Source of the DNA: Dryococelus australis
Lineage: Eukaryota > Arthropoda > Insecta > Phasmatodea > Phasmatidae
DNA length: 64,000 bases
Direction: 5' to 3'
Assembly: GCA_029891345.1 (NCBI GenBank)
Contig: CM057000.1
Coordinates: 122,745,838 to 122,809,837 of the forward strand
Shown here: positions 12,158 through 22,905 of the stretch, one piece after another
Layout of the letters: the number at the start of each line of letters is the position of its first letter
Numbering within the stretch: the stretch's first letter is position 1
Notes under the pieces: model-generated
What the model saw: the letters and a program-made list of their open reading frames with translations, nothing else
Told to the model about the DNA's origin: nothing
Database searches by the model: none
Position numbers and translations under genes: made by a program

Positions 12158-12514
12158 GGAAGCTGTCGCAGCGGCACCAGGCGATGGTGTCGAGGAACCC
12201 GGTGCTGAAGGGCCTGAAGAAGGGCGCCGGCGGCAGCACGACCGGGGACTGCGACGACACGTCACGCACACTCCACAGACTCTTCCCCAACTGGAGCGGG
12301 TTGGAGCTGGACCTGCTGTCGCTGTGTCTCCGGCTGGACCCCGGCGAGCGGCCCTCCAGCGGCGACCTCCTCCAGCACGCCTACTTCACGCACGACCTCT
12401 TCCACGAGCGCTTCCTGCCCCAGCTGCGCGCCAGCATCCAGCACGAGTTCCAGGCCAACCCGCTGCTCGCCAAGTTACAAGCGGCGATCGTCTCCACTGT
12501 CTCCGCCAGGAGAG
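12158..12514 (+). CDS. CDKL: CDKL-type protein kinase, exon with C-terminal kinase lobe
   Basis: The exon is bounded by acceptor CATGCGCAG (ending 12157) and donor GTCAGT (from 12515). It enters in phase 1, completing the Gly carried from the 3681 exon, and reads KLSQRHQ then NPVLKGL, aligning with human CDKL2 NLIPRHQ and NPVFAGV. LHRLFPNW follows. LDPGERPSSGDLLQHAYF comes next; this is kinase subdomain XI with its invariant Arg, where CDKL3 has DPADRISSSDLLHHEYF. After the kinase fold the exon continues FLPQLRASIQHEF and NPLL, close to CDKL3 FMPELKAKL. There are about 118 codons, GC-rich against AT-rich introns. A glycine-rich insert (KKGAGGSTTGD) replaces the usual VRLPE loop. It leaves in phase 1. 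Confidence 0.92.
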
Positions 12515-13740
12515 GTCAGTTCAAATGAGAAAATACTGTAAGTGCCCCCAAGTGCGGGTGGCTCGATTCCCCCTAGATGCCTGCGCTTGGTCCCCCGTCA
12601 CGGCCCAGCTGGCGGCAGCTGATATTAGTGACGGCCCGGCTGTGTTCAAACTGTTACAAAAGTAATCGGGGCGCATCGACAAACGAGCGGCTGATTATAC
12701 GGAGACTAATGTTTTTAGCACGGCATCAGGCAGTGGCAGGCTGTGCGCGCAGCTACCTCTACCTCTCCCATTTGCCGCCACCCCTCCTGCTGACCGTAAA
12801 TTCACCCATCTGAACTTGTGGCGCTAACGGTGATCTTCGCGTAGCTTCGAGGGAGGGAACGTAGGAGAGGCAATGTAGGGGAGGACTCTCCCGAACGCTT
12901 GCCGCAGCAGGGACGGAAACCGCGTGACACTGCTTGCGCTATACACACCAAGCTGGTAACATCACTATAAAATACTACGCTGAGCGACTTACGTTTCTCT
13001 TTCGGCAGGTAATATGCACACGTGGATCAGTTCTCACCCAATTGCGGCGATGGACTTCTGCACATTATTTTCCCATTTGAATTTCACTATACCATTGGGC
13101 GTGTTCAGCGGGCAAAGTGCTGCTGCAGCGCTTTGTGCTTCATGCCATTCAACCGCCCCGCTGTAAGGCAGTACGTGTGCAGCAGTTGCAATGGAAAAGT
13201 ACTTCTCTGACTTCGTTGTATCACCCTTGCAAGCAACGGACAGGCATTAGATGAAGAGAAAAGGTGGTTTCAGAAGTTCATGCTTTAATTTTGTGCTGTT
13301 GATGGAATTTTGTACAGTGCTATTGCAAAGGAGCTATTCGCACAGCAAGATGAAGGCGTACGAAACATCGCAAAATACGTTGTTACCAACTCGTACGATT
13401 ATTATTTTTGTTACTCTAGAAAAAAAAAACTCACTTCCGAATAAATTCCAAAATGTTAACTTTCAGTATCTCAAAACTACGCAGCAGAAACTGGACAAAC
13501 AAACATCCCTCTTTAAAAAAAGTATTTTCGCTTGCAGCAGTTTATTCAGCAGAACCCGCAGCGCTGTTTGCAGCAGCAAGTGACAGCACTGTGGCCGGGG
13601 TTCACCTGCTGAATGCACCCATAAAGTCGGAGCATCGCCGGAGTTGTTTGAAAGATTCTCGCAATGGGGATAAATAATTTGGTGCAATATTTTGAACATA
13701 CGCCCTTGCTTCACTATGTCGTTACAGAAAACCAAGTCTG
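12515..13740. other. Intron of the kinase gene, nothing recognised
   Basis: The first part is fairly GC-rich and turns AT-rich after 13250. Short open frames show no domain, and no clear transposon ends were found. Confidence 0.35.
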
Positions 13741-13744
13741 AGAC

Positions 13745-14215
13745 ACCAAACAATCACTGAAATCGTGTTTCCATCTGCTTCCATCCTTCACCATGTTTCC
13801 ATCCCCCACTTTATTTACATCCACTATCTTATTTCAACATCCATCTTGCTTTCAATAACAATCTTGGTTCTGACCATCGCCTTGTTTCCAAGCACCATCA
13901 TTTTTCTGACCGCCACCTTTTTTCAGCTGTCATTTTATGTCCCCAATCATTGTTTTATCTGCTGGCTTGTTCCCGGCCGCCATTTAGTTTTTGTCACCAT
14001 ATTATTTCTGACCGCCACCTAGGATTTCGATTTACTCGCGCTCTGTCACTCCATGTTCGGCATCGTGGATTTTTATTTCCTCGTGCTCTGTTATTCCTTC
14101 CAGCCATCTGTCATTTTGGATTCCATTTATTCTTGAATTTACATCGTATTTTTCGTTATATTTATTGAATTATTTTTTGGGGTTTTACTGCTAGGACCGC
14201 CGCCATCTTCGGTTC
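13745..14215. repeat. Degenerate CCATCTTG-type tandem repeat
   Basis: Loose repetition of units containing CACC, ATCTTG and TTTCCATCC, such as CATCCACTATCTT, CATCCATCTTG, CCGCCACCTT and GCCGCCATTT. The stretch 53080-53520 has the same flavour (GTCCGCCATCT, CAGCCATCTTGG). No unit is conserved well enough to give an exact period. Confidence 0.45.
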
Positions 14216-14417
14216 CGAACTTTTAATCCGAAATAAGGTTAAAAATATTCTAAGTCTTGCATAAGTGAGAAACATTTGAAGTCCTACAAAGATGGCAGCC
14301 TACATCAGAAGAAAACACATGACCATCGTAAACAATTGCGGCTACCGGTAAGTTAACATACATATTTAAGAACATAATGAGATCGTGACAAATTTAAAAC
14401 CATACTCTACTTTTCGA

Positions 14418-14665
14418 ATTTATAGTCGAGTTGTCTAAATCATAGTACTATTCTTCAGTGCCATGGGTGGCAAGATCAAAACCACCCTTCGCCACAGTAA
14501 TTTATAGTCGAGTTGTCTAAATCATAGTACTGTTCTTCAGTGCCATGGGTGGCAAGATCAAAACCACCCTTCGCCACAGTAATTTATAGTCGAGTTGTCT
14601 AAATCATAGTACTATTCTTCAGTGCCATGGTTGGCAAGATCAAAACCACCCTTCGCCACAGTAAT
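14418..14665 (+). repeat. 82-bp tandem repeat, three copies
   Basis: Three near-identical 82-bp units start at 14418, 14500 and 14582. Each begins ATTTATAGTCGAGTTGTCTA and contains GTGCCATGGGTGGCAAGATC. The units differ at only one or two bases, for example ACTATTC against ACTGTTC, so the duplication is recent. Confidence 0.95.
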
Positions 14666-14669
14666 TTTT

Positions 14670-15570
14670 AAGTTCTGAAAATTAAAATGTTATAAGTAAG
14701 GAGGAGGTTACTTTATCACTTCATGAAGTAAATGAAACATCGCCCTTGTATGTAATACTAACAGTTCCCCGAATGACCAATTTCAGAAACAAGATGAACA
14801 ATACCAGTGCACTAAAGTGGTCGAATCCTAAATCAAATGATAGAAAGAGCTATCGGCGACTATGATGCCCCTAATTGCAAAGTTTGGCTACTAAAGATGA
14901 TGATGCACCTAGTGGCAAACCCCCGAAACAGAATCCAGCAAATTTAAGGAAAACTATGTAAATTTCAATAATAAATTGAACACAGTGTGGCAGATACCAA
15001 GAAGGAATCACTGCAAGTGGCAAGCATGGAATTACTTAAACAGAAGAATCGAAATTCAAGATGGTAACCATAGAATAATGGCGGCCAGAAACAAAATGTT
15101 GGGTGGAAACTTAATAGCAGCTAAAAACCAGTTGGCTGACAAAAACACTATGGCGGATATATACAAGATGGTTGGCAATGGGCCTAACATCATCCAAGAT
15201 GACAGTAGCCGAATTTCCGGCTACTGCATGTACGCAGCCTGACCCAGAACGAATATTACCCCCCTACTTACGTAATTCCATTTCTGGCTAGAACTGCTAG
15301 CGGGAATAAGCTACAAGTTGAATTATAGATCTATAATATCTTCAGCGTTGCTCTTAATTAGTGTAGATGTTTATCTAAAATATTTGTGTCTTTTTGTAGT
15401 TTGCAGTAGGTTCATCTTAGTGTGTTATGCACATTTACATTGAATAATGCAAATGTGTGCCAAGTTTGTTGACATGTTTTCATAATCAACATTGTAAAAT
15501 AAGCACTCGGTTGTTGTTCCATGCCTTGTGCGTGTTTCGATCAGCTGTTGAAGGTGTGTGGTGTTGGCAG
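14670..15570. other. Intron of the kinase gene, nothing firm
   Basis: An 88-codon frame at 14976-15242 (+) is open but Asn/Met/Ala-rich. It overlaps repeated AAGATGG and ATGGCGG words, so it is probably chance in repeat-derived sequence. Nothing else is recognised. Confidence 0.35.
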
Positions 15571-15770
15571 GCAGCGGGCTAGCGGCGCCGGAGAGAGCGG
15601 GTCGCGGACCCATGTGGTGTCCCGAGGAGCCGGTGTCGCAAGCCCAGTGACGGCAACGAGCCCGCGGATAGGCCGACGTCCCCCGCCACCCCCTCGCAGT
15701 GCCAGGAGCCGGTGCCTCAACTGCTGCACCCCGCCATCAACAACATCAGCCTCAACCTCATGGGCGACAG
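15571..15770 (+). CDS. CDKL: CDKL-type kinase, proline-rich tail exon (5' boundary uncertain)
   Basis: The donor GTCAGT follows ATGGGCGACAG at 15770. The frame that joins the next exon in phase 2 reads RKPSDGNEPADRPTSPATP, then QLLHPAINNISLNLMGD, a plausible low-complexity kinase tail. The best acceptor is GTGTTGGCAG (ending 15570). However, the joining frame hits a TAG four codons after it, and the frame entered from the 12514 donor (phase 1) runs into a TGA. A weaker acceptor ending 15595 would fit the phase. Other options are a missed small exon, an assembly indel or a real allele defect. This is inferred to be the same gene from its position, GC content and matching downstream phase. Confidence 0.65.
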
Positions 15771-15825
15771 GTCAGTATACACACCCAGCGTGGAGGGAAG
15801 CCCCCCCCCCCCCCGGTCAAGTTGA

Positions 15826-16075
15826 TATACGCTCTTCATGGTAAAGTTAGAATTATTGAAAGCCCTCTTATTTGGTGTTATAGTTAATAAATACTTTTTA
15901 TTATAGCCTTAGACGTTAAATTCCAAGTGTGGTGGAATACACACACTGCGTTTATTACTTACGTGGCAAGATTTATTTAAAAAGGGTGGTTGTAGGATAA
16001 ACTTTGTCTGAGCGGAAGAAGTAACTGGGGCCTCGAAAGTGCTCACTTTACCATGAACAGCCTACAAAAAGTATT
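15826..16075 (+). mobile_element. MITE family A copy
   Basis: A 250-bp element. TATACGCTCTTCATGGTAAAG at the left is inverse of CTTTACCATGAACAGCCTAC at the right. It starts about 55 bp after the exon donor at 15770. Its left interior is the inverse complement of the right interior of the 21177 copy, so the two are in opposite orientation. Confidence 0.75.
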
Positions 16076-16209
16076 TTGCAACTTCTTCAGCTTGTGATAA
16101 GTATTTATAACTTACCGTACACTGCTCGCCTTATCATTTTCAAAATATGTAACCAAAGCAACAATATATTTATAGGAATTATTTCATTTGAATAAATAGG
16201 ACCCTGGAC

Positions 16210-18900
16210 CACATGAAGCAAGTGTAACATAAGTGCATAACCACATCTACAAACGTACACTGCATGGTATGGTGTACAAATCGGGCCACCGGGCTATTTG
16301 ATCTTCAGGGTTCTTGAAATTTTTCCAGTATGTTGAACCATGGTCGGTCCGTAGGATTAAATGTCTACCATAAAGGTAGGGGTGGATGTGAGAAATTGCC
16401 TTCACCATGGCAGGAAGCTCCCTGTGTGTAACACGGTAATTCCTCTCAGTCTTATGCAATACCTTACTGAAGAATTAAGTGGTCTTTCCTTCCTATATTG
16501 AACCTGAAATAACCCAGCTCCATGCATACATCAATAGCATCAGTGTCCAAAATGAACATGCCCTCACTTTTCAGGAAACTCAGGATTGATGGAGATATCA
16601 GAATTTTCTTTAGTTTAGTAGGCACATATTCTCAGAAAACTCAGCACTTCAGTTTTGTCAGTTCGTGTAGGCCAATTTCCTATTCCTTTGGTCTTCTCTG
16701 AGTCTGTTTCAATCCTGTGAGTCAACACTCCCAAGAAATTTATTTTCTTTAGGAACAGGTGGAACTTCTTAGGAAATAGTTTCAGGTTAACTGCGACCAC
16801 TTTATAGAATACAGAATCTAAGCAAAAAGGTGATCTTCAAATGTCCTTCCCGTCACAACAATATAATCAAGGTAAACCTAACAGATACATAAAAACATAA
16901 CCTTTTCCATCAGTTGTTTGAAGGTGGCAGGGACATTACATAGCCCAAAATGCTTAACTTTGAACTGCCAGGTTCCTCTCCCTTGGACACAAAATGCAGT
17001 CCTCTCTTGACCCTCTGGAGAAACCTTGCACTGCCAGCACCCACTCTTTATGTCCAAAGTATCCTTGGAAGCAGATTAGAGTCTTTCTTTGTCACATTAT
17101 TAAGCTGGCGGTAATCTACACAAAACCTCAACGAGCTGTCTTTCGTCTTAACAAATATAATGGGTGACGACCATGGACTAACTGATTGTTCTATCACATC
17201 TAACTCATTCATTTCCTTCAGAATTCCATCAACTGCCTCATGCGAAGCTAGTGGCAGTCGTCTAGGTGACTGCCTTATGGGCCTGGTATTTCCTCTACCA
17301 ATGTGAGGGCAGATCACGTTAGTCCTTCCAAGGTAATTTTGGTCCACATCAGAAGTTATCCCTATTTCTCTACAGTAATTCAGAGACACCCTTCTCCTGC
17401 CGTCATTTAACATTTTCTTTTCTTTTTACTAGAACCCCCCCCCCCTTCCCCCACCACTAGTACTTCTGGTAAATTGAATTCTGTTTGTTTTACTCTAGAA
17501 TATTCAGGAAAATTGGGAAGTACCTGGGTGACCCGTTTGCAAAAATCTATCATAGCCCCCTCCTCAAGACGAATTGTCCTCTCTGATGGCTCAATTAGAC
17601 CTAAATGTCTAAAAAACTTTTCTTGACATCTGCATGTAACGACGATTTCACTAGAATCTGGAAGCACAGTGGGTTGACCACATACTACTGGGCAACTAAC
17701 TGGGGAGGACAAATCATGCCGTGTTGACACCACCAACTCTGTAATGCCTATCAGTAGCACACCAAGTCGAGTATCGATACAGTACCCCAGTCTACATAGT
17801 AAATCAAGTCCCAAAATAGATTCATTCTCTATTTCATCGAGCTCTATGCTGTCACCAAATTTCAAAGGTCACTTTTCTCTTACCTATAACTGGTGTGGCC
17901 TCACCTGTAAATGTAGTCAAACAGCATCGTTCCATGATTTCGTCGGGTGATCGCTAGGGGGAAAGCCCGAGGATTCCTGGTCTTAATACTGTTATGGTCG
18001 CCCCAGTGTCGACAACCATCTGGCAATGAACATCATTCAGGTTCCCCTTCATCAGTATTGTATCCCAATCTTGTTTCACCTACCGTACATATTAGAACAT
18101 GACCCTTCCCTCCAGCAGTCACCGAACTTCGTCCCTCAAGATCAATGTTTACAAGTTTTCCGAATATGCTGTATTCTCGCCTGCCTCTCGCTGCCGCTTC
18201 TGCTGTTGTTGTGGGCAGTAGGCTCTCAGTTGCCCTGGCTGTCTACGTGACCAACACTCAGGTCGTTTAGGGGAAGGGGGCGAGGCTCTCTAGCACGAAC
18301 CCTGGAAGCGATGTCCTTATGGCCATCTGCATCTCCTTCAGTATATTCATCATTCTGTTTTCGTCATCTTCGTTCAGCGTCACTGCATGCACAGGACGTT
18401 GGGGTATAGCCCCCCTGTCTTGCTGACTCCACCTCCAGTGCTCCGGTTAGGGCTTACTTCGTGGTGTGGGGTGCAGCCAGATGCACTGCTTGTCTAACTT
18501 CTATGTCGGCGATGGCACCGTTGAAGAAGCCGACTGCTATGATGTCGCGCGCCTCCTCGGAGTACCCTTCCAGAGATAGGTGGGATAGCCGCACGATGTC
18601 TTGCCATAGCTCCTGCAGTGGCTCCTCTGGTAGCTGGGCGTGGCTTCGCAGCTGTGTATGGTGGGCATGTCGCAGGTACTGGTAGCCGAAACGTAGCTCT
18701 AAGGCCGACACCAGTATGGGGTACTCCAGTCGATATCGCTCTGGCAGAGATTGTAGTATGCTCAGTGCGGGGCCTCTGGGTACAGCGGCGAGGATGTTAG
18801 CCCACTGTTCAACTGGCCATCCATTGAGGGTGGCGACTATTTCAAACTGGCTTTGGTACTGCCGCCAAGAAGTTGGCGTGAATATCCGGAAAGGCGGCGG
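16210..18900 (-). mobile_element. Ty3/Gypsy LTR retrotransposon relic (broken)
   Basis: Fossil, read on the minus strand from high to low coordinates. Gag-like sequence lies at about 18900-18454 (NGWPVEQWANILAAVPRGPA), then an aspartic-protease-like region (ILGLDLLCRLGY, about 17820), reverse transcriptase (about 17380-16620, with [12 protein letters not shown] and FCVDYRQLN), and RNase H (about 16460-16250, with LRTDHGS). Gag-protease-RT-RNase H order is typical of Gypsy. I see neither LTR and no integrase, so it is an internal fragment. It carries many breaks and looks old. Its gag end lies about 25 bp from the splice acceptor of the 18925 exon. Confidence 0.85.
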
Positions 18901-18924
18901 CAGGAGTGTTGTTGTTTGGTGCAG

Positions 18925-19088
18925 GCTGGTGGAGAGCCTGAAGCGGTCGCCACAGCCGCCCTTGCTGCGGAGCCAGTCTCGTGTCCCGGTCCGTCCCCAG
19001 CTGCTGCAGCGGGCGGCGCCTGAACCCTGGAGGACATACAGCACCGCCGTGCCAGCGGAGGACTTCTCCCTGCCCTGCGTGCCCGGAG
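18925..19088 (+). CDS. CDKL: CDKL-type kinase, tail exon
   Basis: Acceptor TTGTTGTTTGGTGCAG (ending 18924) has a good pyrimidine tract, and the donor is GTCAGT (from 19089). It enters in phase 2, fitting the 15770 donor, where AG plus G completes an Arg. It reads LVESLKRSPQPPLLRSQSR, then PEPWRTYSTAVPAEDFSL, and leaves in phase 1 after CVPG. The basic Ser/Pro-rich sequence suits a disordered kinase tail, although no family motif fixes it. On the opposite strand the Gypsy gag relic ends just upstream. A TTAA-flanked MITE begins about 55 bp downstream. Confidence 0.72.
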
Positions 19089-19144
19089 GTCAGTCCACCA
19101 GCTTGCCTGCCTGCCTGCACTGACGTTCATCCTGCCCAGCTTAA

Positions 19145-19499
19145 CGGCCAGGCTTCACTATGCATTGTTGTATAGGGAATGAAATGCTAAATTCGGACAA
19201 AGATCTCTCGTCATTTTTTTGGTAGTGTTTCCAACTAAAGATTTTTTGTTGGCAATTCAACGTATCTAGATTTGTAAACCGTTCAAATCATAATTTTTAA
19301 ATTTGAAATTCAATTTGAACTATTTATAAAAGTCACAATTTTATAAACAACGAAAAAGTGCATTTAAAATTTAAAAATTCAAATTTTGGAAGTTTACAAA
19401 TCTAGATACGTCCATTCTCTAACAAAATTTCTTTAGTTAAAAAAAAGACTAAATTTAGTATTTAATTCCCTATACGCCTATGCATGGCGAAGCCTGGCC
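19145..19499. mobile_element. Palindromic MITE flanked by TTAA
   Basis: A 355-bp element whose left arm CGGCCAGGCTTCACTATGCA pairs with the right arm TGCATGGCGAAGCCTGGCC. An inner pairing follows: TATAGGGAATGAAATGCTAAA with TTTAGTATTTAATTCCCTATA, and CGTATCTAGATTTGTAAAC with GTTTACAAATCTAGATACG. TTAA lies at 19141-19144 and again at 19500-19503. A TTAA target duplication is characteristic of piggyBac-type elements, so a piggyBac-derived MITE is likely, although the ends were not checked against any family. Confidence 0.75.
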
Positions 19500-19503
19500 T
19501 TAA

Positions 19504-20008
19504 GAACAATACTAGTTTTAATCACGCCCAGCATCTTGGAGTTTCATTATTTTTGCCTTAGGTTCCATTTAAGAATGTCCAATGAAATTTTTCGCACGAC
19601 ATAGCATAAATAATAGTTTCTAAAGCTTTATCAGACTATTACAACTCTATCACATTGATTAATTTTTGACTGTTAACTACTGGCAATAAATTAATAAGTG
19701 ATTTTTTCTTGTTGGCAGTTACAGAAATGATACTGGAATAGTGGTATAGCCATGTGCAAAGCAATTCCCTATGCCTTGTTGACGCCCAAAATAAAATACG
19801 AAATATATGTTGTAAATTAACGGCGAAAACTGCGTAAATCCAAGATGGCGGGGACTGATACCTCTTAACAGTACATGAGAGCGAGATCATTATTTTTTTT
19901 TTTTCGCGTTAGAGCACAGCTATGCAGGCAACAGCAACATGCGTAACCAGTCGTTACGCTCTCCTGTGACAGTTGAAGGGCTTGGTGGAAGAAGAGCCTA
20001 TCCCACAT
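19504..20008. other. Intronic sequence, nothing recognised
   Basis: AT-rich sequence with no gene or repeat end identified. Confidence 0.35.
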
Positions 20009-20011
20009 CTG

Positions 20012-20369
20012 TAAAGGTTGTTCACGATAACGTGAGCACTTTTGAACTCAGACTTTACAGAAAAGTCACTGTCCCCACCTACATATATTTTAACGGGCGC
20101 ATTGAGTGACATACACCCAGTAAAGTTGGTAACGATGGAGGGAAAGTAGATGACTATATTTGTAAGACGTTCACTTTTGCAATCATTCCACAGATTCACT
20201 TGACCGACACGTGAATACAGTGATGAGGTACATGGCAACGTTAATTTTACATAAGGCGGAAGAATACACAACGTTAATTTTACATAAGGCGGAAGAGTAC
20301 ACAACGTACATACAATTAGATCTTAAGCAAGGTTTTCAAAAGTGCTCATTTTACCGTGAACAGCCTATA
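20012..20369 (+). mobile_element. MITE family B copy with internal duplication
   Basis: It starts AAAGGTTGTTCACGATAACGTG and ends TTTTACCGTGAACAGCCTATA. The interior has the B-family GTAACGATGGAGGGAAAGTA. A roughly 33-bp internal piece, ACGTTAATTTTACATAAGGC through ACACA, is repeated twice in tandem (about 20236-20302), which explains a repeated peptide in the open frame over it. Confidence 0.75.
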
Positions 20370-20814
20370 ACAGTTCATTATACCACTGTAGTACCCGGCC
20401 TTATTCCACCAACGTGCATTTTTCTGTTTCTCCTGAAAGCCTACCCACAGTAACAAACTTATTAATGTACACACTAGATGGTGTAAGCTATTGTGTATTG
20501 TTATAAATCTCATTTTAATGGATGCGTGGGATGGACCCTTCTTTCACCGAGCCCGTAAATAACATTTGTAACAGGGGAAACTTTTTCATAATTAAAAAAA
20601 AAAATTCTTTTAGAATGCACTTAATACGATAGCAAAAAAGACTGTACAAGTTTAGATATGTTTTAAAACTTTTCTGGCAAAAATTCGTATGGCCAGGATA
20701 TTTATTTGCTGAGATATGCGTAACGAGCAAACGAGGCCGGACTAATAACTCTTAAGTTCAAATCGTCTCCACGTATTTCTATATTGTGTCTGTCCACTGA
20801 GTGGCCATTTTACA

Positions 20815-21080
20815 GAGTGGAAAGAGCGAGATAGCACAGAGGAAATCATTCGGACTCGCATTCGGAACAACGTGGGTTTTAGAATCCCGGTCCAGTCAGC
20901 ATCCTGATCTCGGTTTCCCATAGCGAATGCTGGGTTGCTTCCTTACTGCACGCCACGAACGACTCACTTCTCAGTTCCTGCTTCTATGGACAACTTGCTC
21001 CGTCACTGACGATCTCGCTGTCGACGAGACGTTAAGCCGTGCATGCCTACCTTCCCCTGTAGGAGTCCGGGCCTCAGCCC
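20815..21080 (+). repeat. tRNA-derived SINE (family 3)
   Basis: A tRNA-like head runs from TAGCACAGAGG (degenerate box A, about 20833) through CGGACTCGCATTCGGAAC to box B GTGGGTTTTAGAATCCCGG (about 20873-20891). A body follows with CCATAGCGAATGCTGGGTTG and CGAGACGTTAAGCCGTG. Box B is slightly damaged. The 3' end was not located precisely, and a MITE A copy starts at 21177. Confidence 0.6.
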
Positions 21081-21176
21081 TGAGACGCTCTTCATGTCCC
21101 GCCCTTACCACGGATCTCCAACACAACCCATTATGTTCGGTTATATCGGGGAAATCAATCTCCAGCATGTTTGCCG

Positions 21177-21417
21177 TATAGGCTGTTCACGGGAAAGTGA
21201 ACGCTTTTGAGGCCCTAGTTACTTTTCCCATTCGGCCATTTTTTTAATACTTTATTCACCGTTTAAATAAATATTGCCATGTAAGTTATAAACACATTGT
21301 GTTTATTACACCACACTTGGAAGTTAACATCTAAGCCGAAAATCAAATATATTTATTGGCCATTATTCCAAATGAGAGGGCTTTCAAAAGTGCTCACTTT
21401 ACCATGAATAGCACATA
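21177..21417 (-). mobile_element. MITE family A copy
   Basis: TATAGGCTGTTCACGGGAAAG at the left is inverse of CTTTACCATGAATAGCACATA at the right. The interior (CCCATTCGGCCATTTTTTT, CACACTTGGAAGTTAACATC) matches the copy at 30978-31227 in the same orientation. Confidence 0.8.
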
Positions 21418-21430
21418 CAAAGGATTATTA

Positions 21431-21737
21431 TACTCAGTTTGGAAGCTCAATGCTCTTAGTTTGGGAACTAAAAATTTTCGCCACTAGATAAGCACTAGTG
21501 TCGCATTCTGTACAGTTTTTTCTTTTATTTCCTACGTTAAAAAAAATAATTGCAATAATCATAAATCAAATATATAATACCTACTTAACTAAGAGAAATC
21601 TTTCTCTTTAATTATTCACGTAGCTTAAAATTAATTAAAAGTGACCTATTTGGAACACTAGCTCTTACGTAGCGGCGAAAATGTTACGTATGCCAAAATC
21701 TTCGATAAGAAAAGTCGTTTTGTCCCTAGCCTAAGTA
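21431..21737. mobile_element. MITE family C, copy 2
   Basis: Same family and orientation as 795-1087. It opens TACTCAGTTTGGAAGCTCAA and closes CCCTAGCCTAAGTA, with the shared interior TTTTCGCCACTAGATAAGC and CGATAAGAAAAGTCG. It lies about 13 bp from the MITE A copy and about 45 bp from the virus-like element. Confidence 0.75.
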
Positions 21738-21779
21738 TAACTAACCTTACTCATAAGGAAGTGCGCGTGCTTTAATTGA

Positions 21780-22905
21780 AAGGGTTAAATTAAATTGAAA
21801 GGGTCAATCAAAAAGAGTTAATTTTACACCGGATTATTTTTTTTTATTTTCTTAATTTTTAATTTTTTTCTTGATTTTCTTCTTTCTTTCTTTTTGGGAG
21901 ATCTGTCCAATGTTGACGGTGTGGTGTCTTTGAAGCGACTGACCATTGTCGCCGATTTATCATCACTGAGGCTAAGCCTCTCAGTGCGGGGGAAGTACAG
22001 ACCGAGACCCCTGTCTTCCCAAGTGTTACTCATTTGATTGGACCAGGGTTAGGGGCAGTTAACCCACCCCGCCCTGGTCCCCCATAATATAGGCACTTTA
22101 ACCTGGCACGCGCGGCGCTCACATGTCAGGAGTGTGGTTTTTGTGACCCAGTATAGCCCCTGGGCAACGGTTGTTCAATCTTTATTCCCCTTATTTTCGC
22201 CAACAAAAGTAAGGGGAAAGGCGGTGGAGTTCCGTCCCCTACTACTGGCACGGAATTTGGAAAATCCAAAAATGTAGGTCTTTTAAAAGTTTGGTAAAAA
22301 TCTATAAAAAAAAAAGTTGGTTAGTTGAATTTTATAAAATAGACTGACCAGAGTGGTGCGTTGTAATCTCTCATATAGGTGTAGAGTTGAGTGTAAGAGT
22401 GGGCTAAGGCTATTTCTTTCTAATTTTTCTTATTTTGAGGTGTTTGGAGGGATATTGGTGGTAGATAGGCGATTTTACGAATATATTTAACACACGAGAG
22501 AATTTCAGAGTGTTTAAACGATTTCTACGAGTGACCTATGTGTAAATGTTATGTTTTTTTTGGGTGGATATAGCTCGTAGATAGGCGACTTTGAAAGATA
22601 CGAATTACGTGTTAAACAACCTGTTTTCGGAATACAATTAAACGTTAGAGAATTCCAGAGTGTTGTATGTATGAATAAATTACACCCATTGAATCGGAAA
22701 TTTCAAACACTATGTGAATAATAAGTGCAATTATGTGGGTCCCGAGCTTAGAAAAATAATTTACACGAGAGAGAATTTTAACTACGTGAATAACATCTTG
22801 TGTCGACAAGTGCTAAACGATGACAATTACGTGATTGTGGAATTAACGATCTACAACAAAACATCCCTATAAATTAAGCGAACAAGATATATATATAAAA
22901 TATAT
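21780..22905 (+). repeat. Left terminal inverted repeat of the capsid-bearing element
   Basis: It pairs in inverted orientation with 29485-30285. Shared segments include CAATGTTGACGGTGTGGT, ATATAGGTGTAGAGTT, AGCTCGTAGATAGGCGACTT, GTGTCGACAAGTGCTAAACG and ACGATCTACAACAAAAC. The repeat is about 0.72 kb once a 405-bp nested insertion at 21937-22341 is set aside. Mismatches are scattered throughout, so insertion is not recent. Confidence 0.9.
21937..22350. mobile_element. Insertion with 9-bp target duplication inside the left repeat
   Basis: About 396 bp (21946-22341) interrupts the left terminal repeat and is absent from the right one. It is flanked by direct repeats GACTGACCA at 21937-21945 and 22342-22350, which mark a target-site duplication. 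The insert begins GC-rich (CTCAGTGCGGGGGAAG) and ends with A-rich tracts (AAAAAAAAAAG near 22311). That suggests a SINE or a 5'-truncated retroelement 3' end. I recognise no coding sequence or tRNA head. Confidence 0.8.

Noticed and set aside
12096-12665. 189-codon frame overlapping the kinase exon
   Set aside because: It is a shifted frame of the GC-rich exon 12158-12514, whose true frame has kinase motifs and matching splice phases.
14418-14665. CRISPR-like regular repeats
   Set aside because: Units are contiguous 82-bp duplications without spacers, in a eukaryotic genome.
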